From positions 1 to 52,961 of the forward strand of contig JAHBYY010000026.1 of the NCBI GenBank assembly GCA_019635715.1: a stretch of DNA of 52,961 bases, read 5' to 3'. This document shows positions 16,788-24,429 of the stretch, piece by piece. Below the pieces are notes generated by a model. That model was not told the origin of the DNA, did not search any database, and saw nothing but the letters and a program-made list of their open reading frames with translations. The stretch is from Rhizobiaceae bacterium. Lineage in GTDB: Bacteria > Pseudomonadota > Alphaproteobacteria > Rhizobiales > Rhizobiaceae. Both the position numbers and the translations under genes were made by a program. Within the stretch, counting starts at the first letter, position 1, and every line of letters begins with the position of its first letter.

Positions 16788-17588
16788 ATGCCCGTACCCG
16801 ATCTCGGCCGGCTGCTCGCCAGCCTGCCGCCGCTGTTTTCGGCGTCCCTGCCGGACCAGGCGGTCGGCGTGGCGTTCGGCGAGGCCATGGCGGGGCTGGC
16901 CGGTTTCGATTCGATCGTCGTTTTCGCCTATCGCGGCCAGGAGCGGCCGGTCGACCTCTACTCGACCTTCGATCCCGCCGACTATGCGGTGTTCGTCAGC
17001 CTCTACCAGGCCGGTCCCTACCTGCTCGACCCGTTCTTCCACGCTGCCCGGGACCGCCGCCAGGGCGTGTTCCGCATGCGCGAACTGGCGCCCGACCGGT
17101 TCTTCGTCAGCGAATATTTCCGCACCTACTATTCGCAGACGCGGCTCGCCGAGGAGGTCGGGTTCTTCGTCCCGACGGAAGACGGCGTGACCATCGTGCT
17201 GTCGCTGATGCGCAAGGCCAGCAGCAGGACCTTTCCGGAGCGCGAATTCGAACGGCTACGCCAGGCCTATGCGTTCGTGGCGGCGCTGGCGCGCAAATTC
17301 TGGCCGGGCCTCGGCCACCGCTTCGACCTGGCCCTCAAGAATCGGCGCGCGGGCAACCCGCGCGCTGCACCGACAGCCGAGGCCGGAGGGCTCTGGGAAC
17401 GCCTCGACCTTACGGCACGCGAGGCCGCGATCGTCGAACTGGTGCTGCAGGGCCATTCCTCGGAGGCGATCGGCGGACGGCTCGGCATCGCCACCGGCAC
17501 GGTGAAGGTGCACCGCCGCAACGTCTACCGAAAGCTCGGCATCGCCTCGCAGACCCAGCTTCTGTCGCTCTATCTGAAGAGCATGTAG
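16788..17588 (+). CDS. LuxR family transcriptional regulator
   Basis: Predicted 266-residue regulator. The C-terminal GerE/LuxR helix-turn-helix covers about residues 200-262 (LTAREAAIVELVLQGHSSEAIG, then TVKVHRRNVYRKLGI). The N-terminal 180 residues do not show the conserved Trp/Tyr/Asp set of acyl-homoserine-lactone domains that I would expect, so the signal is probably another small molecule, such as the ligand of the adjoining transporter. AGAGG ends six bases before the ATG at 16788, which is why I prefer it to the ATG two codons earlier. No phosphorylatable receiver domain is present. Confidence 0.85.
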   Translation: MPVPDLGRLLASLPPLFSASLPDQAVGVAFGEAMAGLAGFDSIVVFAYRGQERPVDLYSTFDPADYAVFVSLYQAGPYLLDPFFHAARDRRQGVFRMRELAPDRFFVSEYFRTYYSQTRLAEEVGFFVPTEDGVTIVLSLMRKASSRTFPEREFERLRQAYAFVAALARKFWPGLGHRFDLALKNRRAGNPRAAPTAEAGGLWERLDLTAREAAIVELVLQGHSSEAIGGRLGIATGTVKVHRRNVYRKLGIASQTQLLSLYLKSM

Positions 17589-17610
17589 CGGCGCTCCGGG
17601 CCGGCGGGCC

Positions 17611-18795
17611 TCATCGATAGGAGGCGGGGGTCCAGGCGCCGCCGGCAGCGTCGGACGCCACGGCCGCGGCCACGAACTTCACGCCGCGCGCACCGTCGAC
17701 GACGTCGGGCACGAGCGCGCACCGCGCCGCATCGAGCGGCCGGCCGGCGCGATGGGCGCGGATGATCTCGGCGGCGTCGCGATAGAAATTGCCGAAAGCC
17801 TCGATATAGCCCTCCGGATGCGCCGCCGGCATGCGCGACAGCCGCCGGCCTTCGCCGGTCGAGCCATGCCCGCCGCGAATGATCGTGCGGCTGTCCTCGC
17901 CGTAGCGCGTGAAGCGAAGCTCCTCGGGCTGCGCGCCGCGCCACTCCAGCCCGGCCTTGTCGCCATAGATGCGCACCGACAGGTCGTTGTAGTGGCCGGG
18001 CGAGGTCTGGCTGGCGACGATCGTGCCGCGCGCCCCGCCGCTCCACCGCACCATGACATGCGCATTGTCGTCGAGGCGGCGCCCCGGTACCGCCGTGAAG
18101 AGATCGGCCGCCACGGTCTCCGCCTCGCGGCCCGAGACGTAGCTGGCGAGATTGAAGGCGTGCACGCCGATGTCGGCCAGCACGGCCGACTGGCCGGCGC
18201 GCGCCGGGTCGGTGCGCCATTCCGCCTGCTTCTGTCCGTCGGCATCGATCGGCAGCGTCAGCCAGTCCTGGATATAGGAGGCGTGCACGGCGGTCAGCCT
18301 GCCGAGTTCGCCGGCCGCCACCATCTCGCGCGCCTGGCGAACCATCGCGTAGCCGGTGTTGTTGAGCGTCACCAGGAACTTGCGCGCCTTGGCCCGGGTC
18401 AGCGCGACCAGCGCGTCGGCGTCGCCGAGCGTCGTCGCCAGGGGCTTGTCGCAGATCACGTCGATGCCGGCTTCGAGGAAGGCGGTGGCGATGGGCGCGT
18501 GCAGATGGTTGGGGGTCACGATCACCACCGCCTCGATGCCGTCGGCCCGCGCCGCCTCGGCCTTCGCCATGTCGCGGTAGTCGCTGTAGCCGCGGTCCGG
18601 CGCCAGCCCGATCTCCGCCGCCGAGGCCGCGGCGTTTTCCGGGTCGGCCGACAGCGCGCCGGCAACCAGTTCGATCTGGTCGTCGAGCCGGATCGCGAAA
18701 CGGTGGACGGCGCCGATGAAGGCGTTGCGGCCGCCGCCGACCATGCCGACCCGCAGCCGGCGCGATCCTGTTTCGACTGCGGTGGCGTAGACCAT
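17611..18795 (-). CDS. Gfo/Idh/MocA family oxidoreductase
   Basis: Predicted 394-residue NAD(P)-dependent sugar or cyclitol dehydrogenase. Near the N-terminus is the Rossmann motif VGMVGGGRNAFIG, then VVIVTPNHLHAPIA and the catalytic-type CDKPLATT (the EKP-like motif with Lys). The C-terminal half contains IGVHAFNLASYVSG, with the conserved DxxxH-like Asp replaced by Gly-Val-His order typical of this family. GGGAGAAG stands before the ATG at 18795; the open frame reaches 18867 without a ribosome site. It is divergent from the RpiR regulator and likely belongs to the same sugar pathway. Confidence 0.88.
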   Translation of the reverse strand: MVYATAVETGSRRLRVGMVGGGRNAFIGAVHRFAIRLDDQIELVAGALSADPENAAASAAEIGLAPDRGYSDYRDMAKAEAARADGIEAVVIVTPNHLHAPIATAFLEAGIDVICDKPLATTLGDADALVALTRAKARKFLVTLNNTGYAMVRQAREMVAAGELGRLTAVHASYIQDWLTLPIDADGQKQAEWRTDPARAGQSAVLADIGVHAFNLASYVSGREAETVAADLFTAVPGRRLDDNAHVMVRWSGGARGTIVASQTSPGHYNDLSVRIYGDKAGLEWRGAQPEELRFTRYGEDSRTIIRGGHGSTGEGRRLSRMPAAHPEGYIEAFGNFYRDAAEIIRAHRAGRPLDAARCALVPDVVDGARGVKFVAAAVASDAAGGAWTPASYR

Positions 18796-18868
18796 GCGAC
18801 TTCTCCCTGACCGAATTTCCGCGCCGACCATAGTGCGGAACGCGCCGATCCCGAAGTACATTTCCATT

Positions 18869-18883
18869 TTTCACATTGTGAAA
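18869..18883. promoter_or_regulatory. Candidate RpiR operator palindrome
   Basis: TTTCACATTGTGAAA is a perfect 15 bp palindrome (7 bp arms around a central T) between the divergent oxidoreductase and RpiR genes. RpiR-type regulators often bind TTTC/GAAA dyads. A loose promoter for the regulator gene, TTGTGA then TAGTCT after 16 bases, overlaps it. Confidence 0.5.
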
Positions 18884-18941
18884 TTTTTGTACCAGGCTAG
18901 TCTGTGGACAACGCCATTGGCGGGATTTCGAGGAAGGGTTC

Positions 18942-19859
18942 TTGGCAAAGGGGGAGCAGCGCGAAAGGCCCGAAGTCGGCGCAACGCCCGGCGCGCGGCA
19001 CCGAAAGCCGTCCGAACCGGCCGGCCGGGCGGCACTCGGCTACACCAAGCCGCGGACCTACGAGGAGCTGCGCGCGGTGATTTCCTCCGGCACGGTCAAC
19101 TTCCCGAAGCGGATGCGCCAGGTGGCGATCTTCCTCTGGCAGCATCCCGGAGACGTGGCGCTCGGGACGATCAGCCGCGTCGCCGCGCAGGCCGGTGTCC
19201 AGCCCTCGACGCTGGTGCGCTTCGCGCAGATCTTCGGCTTCGCCGGCTTCTCGGACTTCCAGATGCTGTTCAAGGAGCACCTGAAAGGCGCATGGCCGGA
19301 AGGCCACGCGGCACGCTCCGCCGAACCGACCGGCGAGGCTGCCGGCGACGCCGACCTGCGCTTCATGCACGGGCTGCTGGCCGCGGCACAGACTTCGCTG
19401 TCGCGCATCGGCAGCGACTTCGACGCCGCGAGCTTCGAGCGGATGGTGGCGCTTCTGGCCGCCGCTGACCTCATCTACGTCATCGGCAGCAAGCGCGCCT
19501 TTCCGGTCACCGCCTACGTATCGCTAACCCTCTCGCAGCAGGGCGTGCGCAACGTCCTCGTCGACAATGTCGGCTCGAACGCCCTCGACCAGATCGGCTG
19601 CATCGGACCGAACGACATGGTGCTCGCCGTCAGCTTCAGCCCCTACAACTCGATCACGCCCGATCTCGTGGCGGTCGCCCATGAGCGTGGCGCCAAGATC
19701 GCCACGATCACCGACAGTACGTTCAGCCCGCTGGTCAAGCTATCGACCGCCTGGATCGAGGTCGTCGAGTCGGACTTCGCCGGATTCCGGTCGCTGTCGG
19801 CATCGCTGACCGTCGGCATGGCGCTGGTCCATGCGGTGGCGACGCGCCGCGCTGCATGA
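18942..19859 (+). CDS. MurR/RpiR family transcriptional regulator
   Basis: Predicted 305-residue regulator with an N-terminal HTH_6 domain (about residues 35-110: FPKRMRQVAIFLWQHPGDVAL, then QAGVQPSTLVRFAQIFGF) and a C-terminal SIS sugar-phosphate domain (about 155-290: LIYVIGSKRAFPVTAYVSLTL, DMVLAVSFSPYN). The start is TTG at 18942 behind AGGAAGGG; the gap to the codon is short, so a later start cannot be ruled out. It opens the rightward sugar operon and probably represses it and the divergent oxidoreductase gene until a phosphorylated sugar or sugar acid accumulates. Confidence 0.9.
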   Translation: MAKGEQRERPEVGATPGARHRKPSEPAGRAALGYTKPRTYEELRAVISSGTVNFPKRMRQVAIFLWQHPGDVALGTISRVAAQAGVQPSTLVRFAQIFGFAGFSDFQMLFKEHLKGAWPEGHAARSAEPTGEAAGDADLRFMHGLLAAAQTSLSRIGSDFDAASFERMVALLAAADLIYVIGSKRAFPVTAYVSLTLSQQGVRNVLVDNVGSNALDQIGCIGPNDMVLAVSFSPYNSITPDLVAVAHERGAKIATITDSTFSPLVKLSTAWIEVVESDFAGFRSLSASLTVGMALVHAVATRRAA

Positions 19860-19936
19860 TCCAGACAGGCGATTGACGCGCCTGCCGTCTCATTCCATAT
19901 TGCAAAAAATAGAAACTTTATTCCAGGGATGGGACG

Positions 19937-20719
19937 GTGGAGGCCAGGATCGAGGGCAAGGTGGCGCTGGTCACCGGGGCGACGCAAGGCATAGGCCGCG
20001 CGACCGCCGAATGTATCGCACGATCGGGAGCAGCCGGGCTGATGCTCACCGGCCGCGACGCGGCTCGCGGCCGGGCGGTGGCCGCCGAGATCTCGGCCGG
20101 CGGCGTCGCGACCGAATTCCTGGCAGCCGAATTGTCGGACCCGGCCGCTCCATCTGCCATCGTCGCGGCATGCCTGGCACGTTTCGGTCGCATCGACCTG
20201 CTGGTGAACGCGGCCGGCCTGACCGATCGGGCCTCGGTCGTCGAAGGCTCGGTCGAAGACTGGGACCGGCTGTTCGCGGTGAACGCGCGGGCCCCCTTCC
20301 TGCTGATGCAGGGCGCGATCGACGCGATGCGCCGGCAGGGCAAGGGCGGCGCGATCGTCAACATCCTGTCGATGAATTCGCATTGCGGCACGCCGGAACT
20401 CGCCATCTACTCGGCGACCAAGGGCGCGCTGGCGACGCTCACCCGCAATGCCGCGCACGCGCACCGCTTCGACCGCATCCGCGTCAACGGCATCAATGTC
20501 GGCTGGGCCGACACGCCGGCCGAACGGATGATGCAGGCGGTGACGCTGGGCCAGGGCGAAGGCTGGCTGGCGGCCGCCAATGCCTCCCTGCCCTTCGGAC
20601 GGCTTCTCGCGGCGGAGGAGGTGGCGAATCTCGCCGTCTTCCTGCTGAGCGACGCATCCGGCCCGATGACCGGCGCGCTGATCGACCAGGAACAGCGCGT
20701 CACCGGGGCGAACGTATGA
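19937..20719 (+). CDS. SDR family NAD(P)-dependent oxidoreductase
   Basis: Predicted 260-residue short-chain dehydrogenase with TGATQGIG (13-20), NAAG (91-94) and the catalytic Tyr158-x3-Lys162 (YSATK). The start is GTG at 19937 preceded by AGGGA. Its stop overlaps the start of the mannitol-dehydrogenase-family gene by four bases. In such operons an SDR usually interconverts a sugar, polyol or sugar acid with its keto form; the substrate is not readable here. Confidence 0.9.
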   Translation: MEARIEGKVALVTGATQGIGRATAECIARSGAAGLMLTGRDAARGRAVAAEISAGGVATEFLAAELSDPAAPSAIVAACLARFGRIDLLVNAAGLTDRASVVEGSVEDWDRLFAVNARAPFLLMQGAIDAMRRQGKGGAIVNILSMNSHCGTPELAIYSATKGALATLTRNAAHAHRFDRIRVNGINVGWADTPAERMMQAVTLGQGEGWLAAANASLPFGRLLAAEEVANLAVFLLSDASGPMTGALIDQEQRVTGANV

Positions 20720-22257
20720 GCGAGGCGACTCGCAACCTGCCGCGTTTGGGTCCGGAGCTTGTCGCCGGGCTGCCGCGGGCGGTCAGGCGTCCTGCCTACG
20801 ACCGCAAGGCGCTGGCCGCCGGCATGGCGCATCTCGGCGTCGGCGCGTTCCATCGCTGTCACCAGGCGGAATATACCGACGACCTTCTGGAGCGCAGCTT
20901 CGGCCGATGGGGCGTCGTCGGCGTCAACATCCGCAACCCGCGACTCGCCCCGAGCCTCGGAAGCCAGGACGGACTTTACACACGGCTGACGCGCCAGGAC
21001 GACAGCGTCGAGGCCCGCGTCGTCGGCAGTATCGTCAAGGTCGTCGACAGCCAGGAGAGCTCGGCTCCGGCGCTCGCCGTGCTGTCGTCACCCGACATCG
21101 AGGTCGTAACACTGACGGTGACCGAGAAGGGCTACTGCCACAAGCCGGCGAGCGGACAGCTCGACCTGAACAACCCGGACATCGTCCACGATCTGGAACA
21201 TCCCGACCTGCCGCGCTCCGTGCCGGGCATCCTCGCACGGGCGCTCGACCGGCGTCGCCGGAGCCATGGCAAACCCCTCACCCTGCTGAGTTGCGACAAC
21301 ATCCCGTCGAACGGCGAGATCCTGGCGAAGGCGGTCGGCGCGCTGGCGGCCCGCATCGGCGACGCCCTGCCCGACTGGATCGCGCACAATGCCGCCTTTC
21401 CGTCCAGCATGGTCGACCGCATCGCCCCGGCAACCTCGCCCGCCGACACGGCGATGGTGGCGCAGCGCCACGGCTATCGCGACGCGGCGGTCGTCGTCGG
21501 GGAGCCGTTCCGGCAGTGGGTCATCGAGGAGCGCTTCGCCGGCCGGTTCCCGCGCTGGGACCGCGTCGGCGCCAGTTTCGTCGACGATGTCGCTCCCTAC
21601 GAAATCCTGAAGATGCGCGTGCTGAACGGCGCACAGACCACACTCTGCTATCTCGGCGTCTTCGCCGGGCACGAGCACACCTGCGACGACATGAAGGATC
21701 CGCTGCTGGTGCGCTTCGTCCGCCGCATGCTGACGGAAGAGACGCTGCCGACGCTGGGCCCGGTGCCGGGAATTTCGGCAGAGCGCTATGTCGAGCAGAG
21801 CCTGGAGCGGCTGCGCAACACCGCGATCAAGCACCGCAACCACCAGATCGCCACCGACGGCTCGCAGAAGATCGTGCAGCGTCTGCTCAATCCGATCCGC
21901 GAGCGGCTGCGGCGCGGCCAGGATGTCGCGCTGCTCTCGGTCGCCGTGGCCGGCTGGATGGCCTATCTGGTCCGCGCCTCCGACCGGTTCGGCAGCGCCT
22001 GGTCGGCGGACGATCCCTATGCGGCGAGCGTCGCGGCGATCGCCGGCCGCGCCGGAGACGATTGCCAGGCCCTCGCGTCCGCCATCCTCGGGCTCGATGC
22101 GATCTTCGACGCGGAACTGGCATCCAGTCCGGTCTTCCGCGCGGCGATCGTGCGGGGCCTGCAAGGGTTCCTTGCCGGCGATCCGATGGCCTATCTCGCG
22201 CACGTCTGCGAGAGGCCGGGCGGCGCGCAGTTGAACCTCGCGACCGGAACAGGATAG
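20716..22257 (+). CDS. Mannitol dehydrogenase family protein (polyol or fructuronate oxidoreductase)
   Basis: Predicted 513-residue long-chain dehydrogenase. The N-terminal Rossmann half shows MAHLGVGAFHRCHQAEY and TLTVTEKGYCHKP; the C-terminal half has VVEPF-like VVVGEPFRQWVIEERF and the catalytic helix. In this family the catalytic residues are spaced Lys, Asn at +5 and His at +8; here they are Lys299, Asn304 and Gln307, so the His is missing. The length matches mannitol 2-dehydrogenase and fructuronate reductase. It is coupled by a four-base overlap to the SDR. Activity on mannonate, another polyol or a changed substrate range are all possible. Confidence 0.88.
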   Translation: MSEATRNLPRLGPELVAGLPRAVRRPAYDRKALAAGMAHLGVGAFHRCHQAEYTDDLLERSFGRWGVVGVNIRNPRLAPSLGSQDGLYTRLTRQDDSVEARVVGSIVKVVDSQESSAPALAVLSSPDIEVVTLTVTEKGYCHKPASGQLDLNNPDIVHDLEHPDLPRSVPGILARALDRRRRSHGKPLTLLSCDNIPSNGEILAKAVGALAARIGDALPDWIAHNAAFPSSMVDRIAPATSPADTAMVAQRHGYRDAAVVVGEPFRQWVIEERFAGRFPRWDRVGASFVDDVAPYEILKMRVLNGAQTTLCYLGVFAGHEHTCDDMKDPLLVRFVRRMLTEETLPTLGPVPGISAERYVEQSLERLRNTAIKHRNHQIATDGSQKIVQRLLNPIRERLRRGQDVALLSVAVAGWMAYLVRASDRFGSAWSADDPYAASVAAIAGRAGDDCQALASAILGLDAIFDAELASSPVFRAAIVRGLQGFLAGDPMAYLAHVCERPGGAQLNLATGTG

Positions 22258-22279
22258 TACGAGAAATGTGGGGGTTTGT

Positions 22280-23194
22280 ATGAATCTCGGAATTCTCACC
22301 GCGCCGTTCGCCGACCAGCCGCTCGGCGCGGTTGCCGACTGGGCGGCGTCCGCCGGCTTCGAATCGCTGGAGGTCGCGTGCTGGCCGAAATCGACCGGCC
22401 CGACCCGGCGCTACGCGGGCACCAGCCATATCGACGTCGAGGCGGTCTCGGTCTCGAACGGCAGGGACATCGTCGCCGAACTTGCCGCAAAGAAGCTGAC
22501 GATCTCGGCGCTCGGCTACTACCCGAACCCCCTGCATCCCGACGCATCCCACCGCGAAGCCGTGACCGCCCACCTCAAGAAGGTCATCACGGCCGCCGGC
22601 CGGATGGGTGTCGGCCTGGTCAATACGTTCTGCGGCGGCGATGCCGCGCTGACCGTCGACGCCAACTGGGAGAACGCCCAAAAGGTCTGGCCGGACATCG
22701 TCGCCCATGCGCGCGACAGCGGCGTCGGGATCGCCTTCGAGAACTGCCCGATGATCTTCAGCGACGACGAGTGGCCGGGCGGGCACAACATCGCCTATTC
22801 GCCGCGCATCTGGCGGCGCATCCTCGAGACGTGGAACGGCGAGGTCGGCATGAATTTCGACCCCTCGCACCTCGTCCTGCAGATGATCGACCAGGATCGC
22901 TTCATCCGCGAGTTCGGGCCGCACATGGTCCATGTCCACGCCAAGGACCTGATGATCGACCGCGACGGACTCTATGAACGCGGCATCCTGTCGGCGGGCA
23001 TGGGATGGCAGGTTCCGCGCATGCCCGGCCTCGGCGAGGTCGACTGGCCCGGGTTCTTCTCGGGCCTCTACCGGGCCGGCTACGACGGGCCGATCATCAT
23101 CGAACACGAGGACAGGAAATTCGAAGGCAGCGACGACAAGGTGAAGCGGGGCTTCCTGCTCGCCCGGGACGTGCTTCGCCCCTTCGTGAAGTGA
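22280..23194 (+). CDS. Sugar phosphate isomerase/epimerase (TIM barrel)
   Basis: Predicted 304-residue protein of the xylose isomerase-like/AP endonuclease 2 barrel family. The likely metal ligands are Glu in AFENCPM, Asp and His in NFDPSH, His in HVHAKD and Glu in IIIEHED, each at the end of a barrel strand as expected. GGGGG five bases before the ATG at 22280 decides the start over the GTG four codons upstream. It lies between the dehydrogenase and binding-protein genes and probably epimerises or isomerises the ketose or sugar acid made by them. Confidence 0.88.
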   Translation: MNLGILTAPFADQPLGAVADWAASAGFESLEVACWPKSTGPTRRYAGTSHIDVEAVSVSNGRDIVAELAAKKLTISALGYYPNPLHPDASHREAVTAHLKKVITAAGRMGVGLVNTFCGGDAALTVDANWENAQKVWPDIVAHARDSGVGIAFENCPMIFSDDEWPGGHNIAYSPRIWRRILETWNGEVGMNFDPSHLVLQMIDQDRFIREFGPHMVHVHAKDLMIDRDGLYERGILSAGMGWQVPRMPGLGEVDWPGFFSGLYRAGYDGPIIIEHEDRKFEGSDDKVKRGFLLARDVLRPFVK

Positions 23195-23247
23195 CTGCGG
23201 ACACCGGCAGTATCTGACAATCGGGTCAACATTCGGAGGATGACAAA

Positions 23248-24282
23248 ATGCGACTGACAAAGACACTGACATTGCTCCTCGGCGGCGCGGCCCTCCTGGC
23301 CTCGGCGGCCGCATCCGGCGCGCAGGGCAGCTACACGATCGGCGTGTCCAACACGGTGCAGGGCAACGGCTGGCGCGAAGAGATGGTCTGCGCGATCAAG
23401 GCGCAGGCGCTGGCCTCCGGCAAGGTCGCCAAGCTGAACATCGCCCACCGCAACACCGACGCCGCCGGCCAGTCAGAGGACATCCGCAACCTGATCAGCG
23501 CCAAGGTCAACGCCATCGTCGTCAACCCGGCCGATCCGGCCGGCATCAAGGACGCGCTGGCCGAAGCCACCAAGGCCGGCATCGTGGTCGTCGCCGTCGA
23601 CCAGGCGGTCACCGAGCCGTCGGCCTACATCATCTCCAACAACCAGGAGCAGTACGCCTATCTCGGCGCCAAATGGCTGTTCGAGCAGATCGGCGGCAAG
23701 GGCAGCGTCGTCTACATGCGCGGCGCGGCGGGCGCCTCGGCCGACAGCGACCGCGACAAGGGCTTCAAGAAGGCGCTCGCCGAGTTCCCGGACGTCAAGG
23801 TCGCGCAGGAAGTGTTCACCGGCTGGCAGCAGGATCAGGGCAAGCAGCAGATCCTCGACTACATCGCCACCGGCGTGCCCTTCGACGGCATCTGGACCTC
23901 GGGCATCGACAACGTGATCGTCGACGCGCTGGTCGAATCGCAGTCGACGCTGGTGCCGGTGGTCGGCGCCGACAATGCCGGCTTCGTCGGCCAGCTCAAT
24001 TCGGTCGAGGGCCTGAAGGGCGCGGCGGTGACCAATCCGGGTTCGATCGGCGGCGCCGGCGTGACGCTCGCCCTGCAGATCCTGGACGGCCAGAAGCCGG
24101 CCCAGCAGACCGTGCTGGTCGAGCCGTCGCTGTGGGAAAACGTGACGGATGCCGGCAAGGAACAGTTGAAGGCGGCCGCCGACCCGTCGCTGTCGCCGGA
24201 GTGGCCGGTTTCGATCTCGATCCCGGACTGGACGACCTACACCAAGGAGCAGATCGTGGCCTGCAAGGGCCCCGGCGAGTAA
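23248..24282 (+). CDS. Ribose-type sugar ABC transporter substrate-binding protein
   Basis: Predicted 344-residue periplasmic binding protein (Peripla_BP_4). It has a Sec signal peptide (LTLLLGGAALLASAAASGAQG) and the typical features IGVSNTVQGNGWREEMVCAIKAQA, VNPADPAGIKDALAEA, VVAVDQAV and WTSGIDN. GGAGG lies before the ATG. It is the first gene of the transporter part of the sugar operon and is followed by a strong hairpin-rich repeat, a usual arrangement for making more binding protein than membrane subunits. Confidence 0.92.
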   Translation: MRLTKTLTLLLGGAALLASAAASGAQGSYTIGVSNTVQGNGWREEMVCAIKAQALASGKVAKLNIAHRNTDAAGQSEDIRNLISAKVNAIVVNPADPAGIKDALAEATKAGIVVVAVDQAVTEPSAYIISNNQEQYAYLGAKWLFEQIGGKGSVVYMRGAAGASADSDRDKGFKKALAEFPDVKVAQEVFTGWQQDQGKQQILDYIATGVPFDGIWTSGIDNVIVDALVESQSTLVPVVGADNAGFVGQLNSVEGLKGAAVTNPGSIGGAGVTLALQILDGQKPAQQTVLVEPSLWENVTDAGKEQLKAAADPSLSPEWPVSISIPDWTTYTKEQIVACKGPGE

Positions 24283-24299
24283 GCGGAGCATCGTTTTGC

Positions 24300-24429
24300 G
24301 CCCCCTCCGCCGCCTTCGGCGGTCCCCTTCCCCCGCTTCGCAGGGGAGGATCGGCTGTGCCTTGAGCGCCGCCTCACTCCTCCCCCGTTTACGGGGGAGG
24401 AGAACCACGCGAAACGTGGTGGAGGGGGC
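24300..24429. repeat. 130 bp palindromic repeat that carries the ribosome site of the next gene
   Basis: The element opens with GCCCCCTCC (24300-24308) and closes with its exact reverse complement GGAGGGGGC (24421-24429), which ends at the ATG of the ABC ATPase. Between them are several hairpins: CGCC/GGCG near 24310-24322, CCCC/GGGG at 24331-24346, a 12 bp perfect pair CTCCTCCCCCGT/ACGGGGGAGGAG (24377-24402), and ACCACG/CGTGGT (24404-24420). It may stall transcription after the binding-protein gene, and the far ends could pair and hide the ribosome site. Confidence 0.75.
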
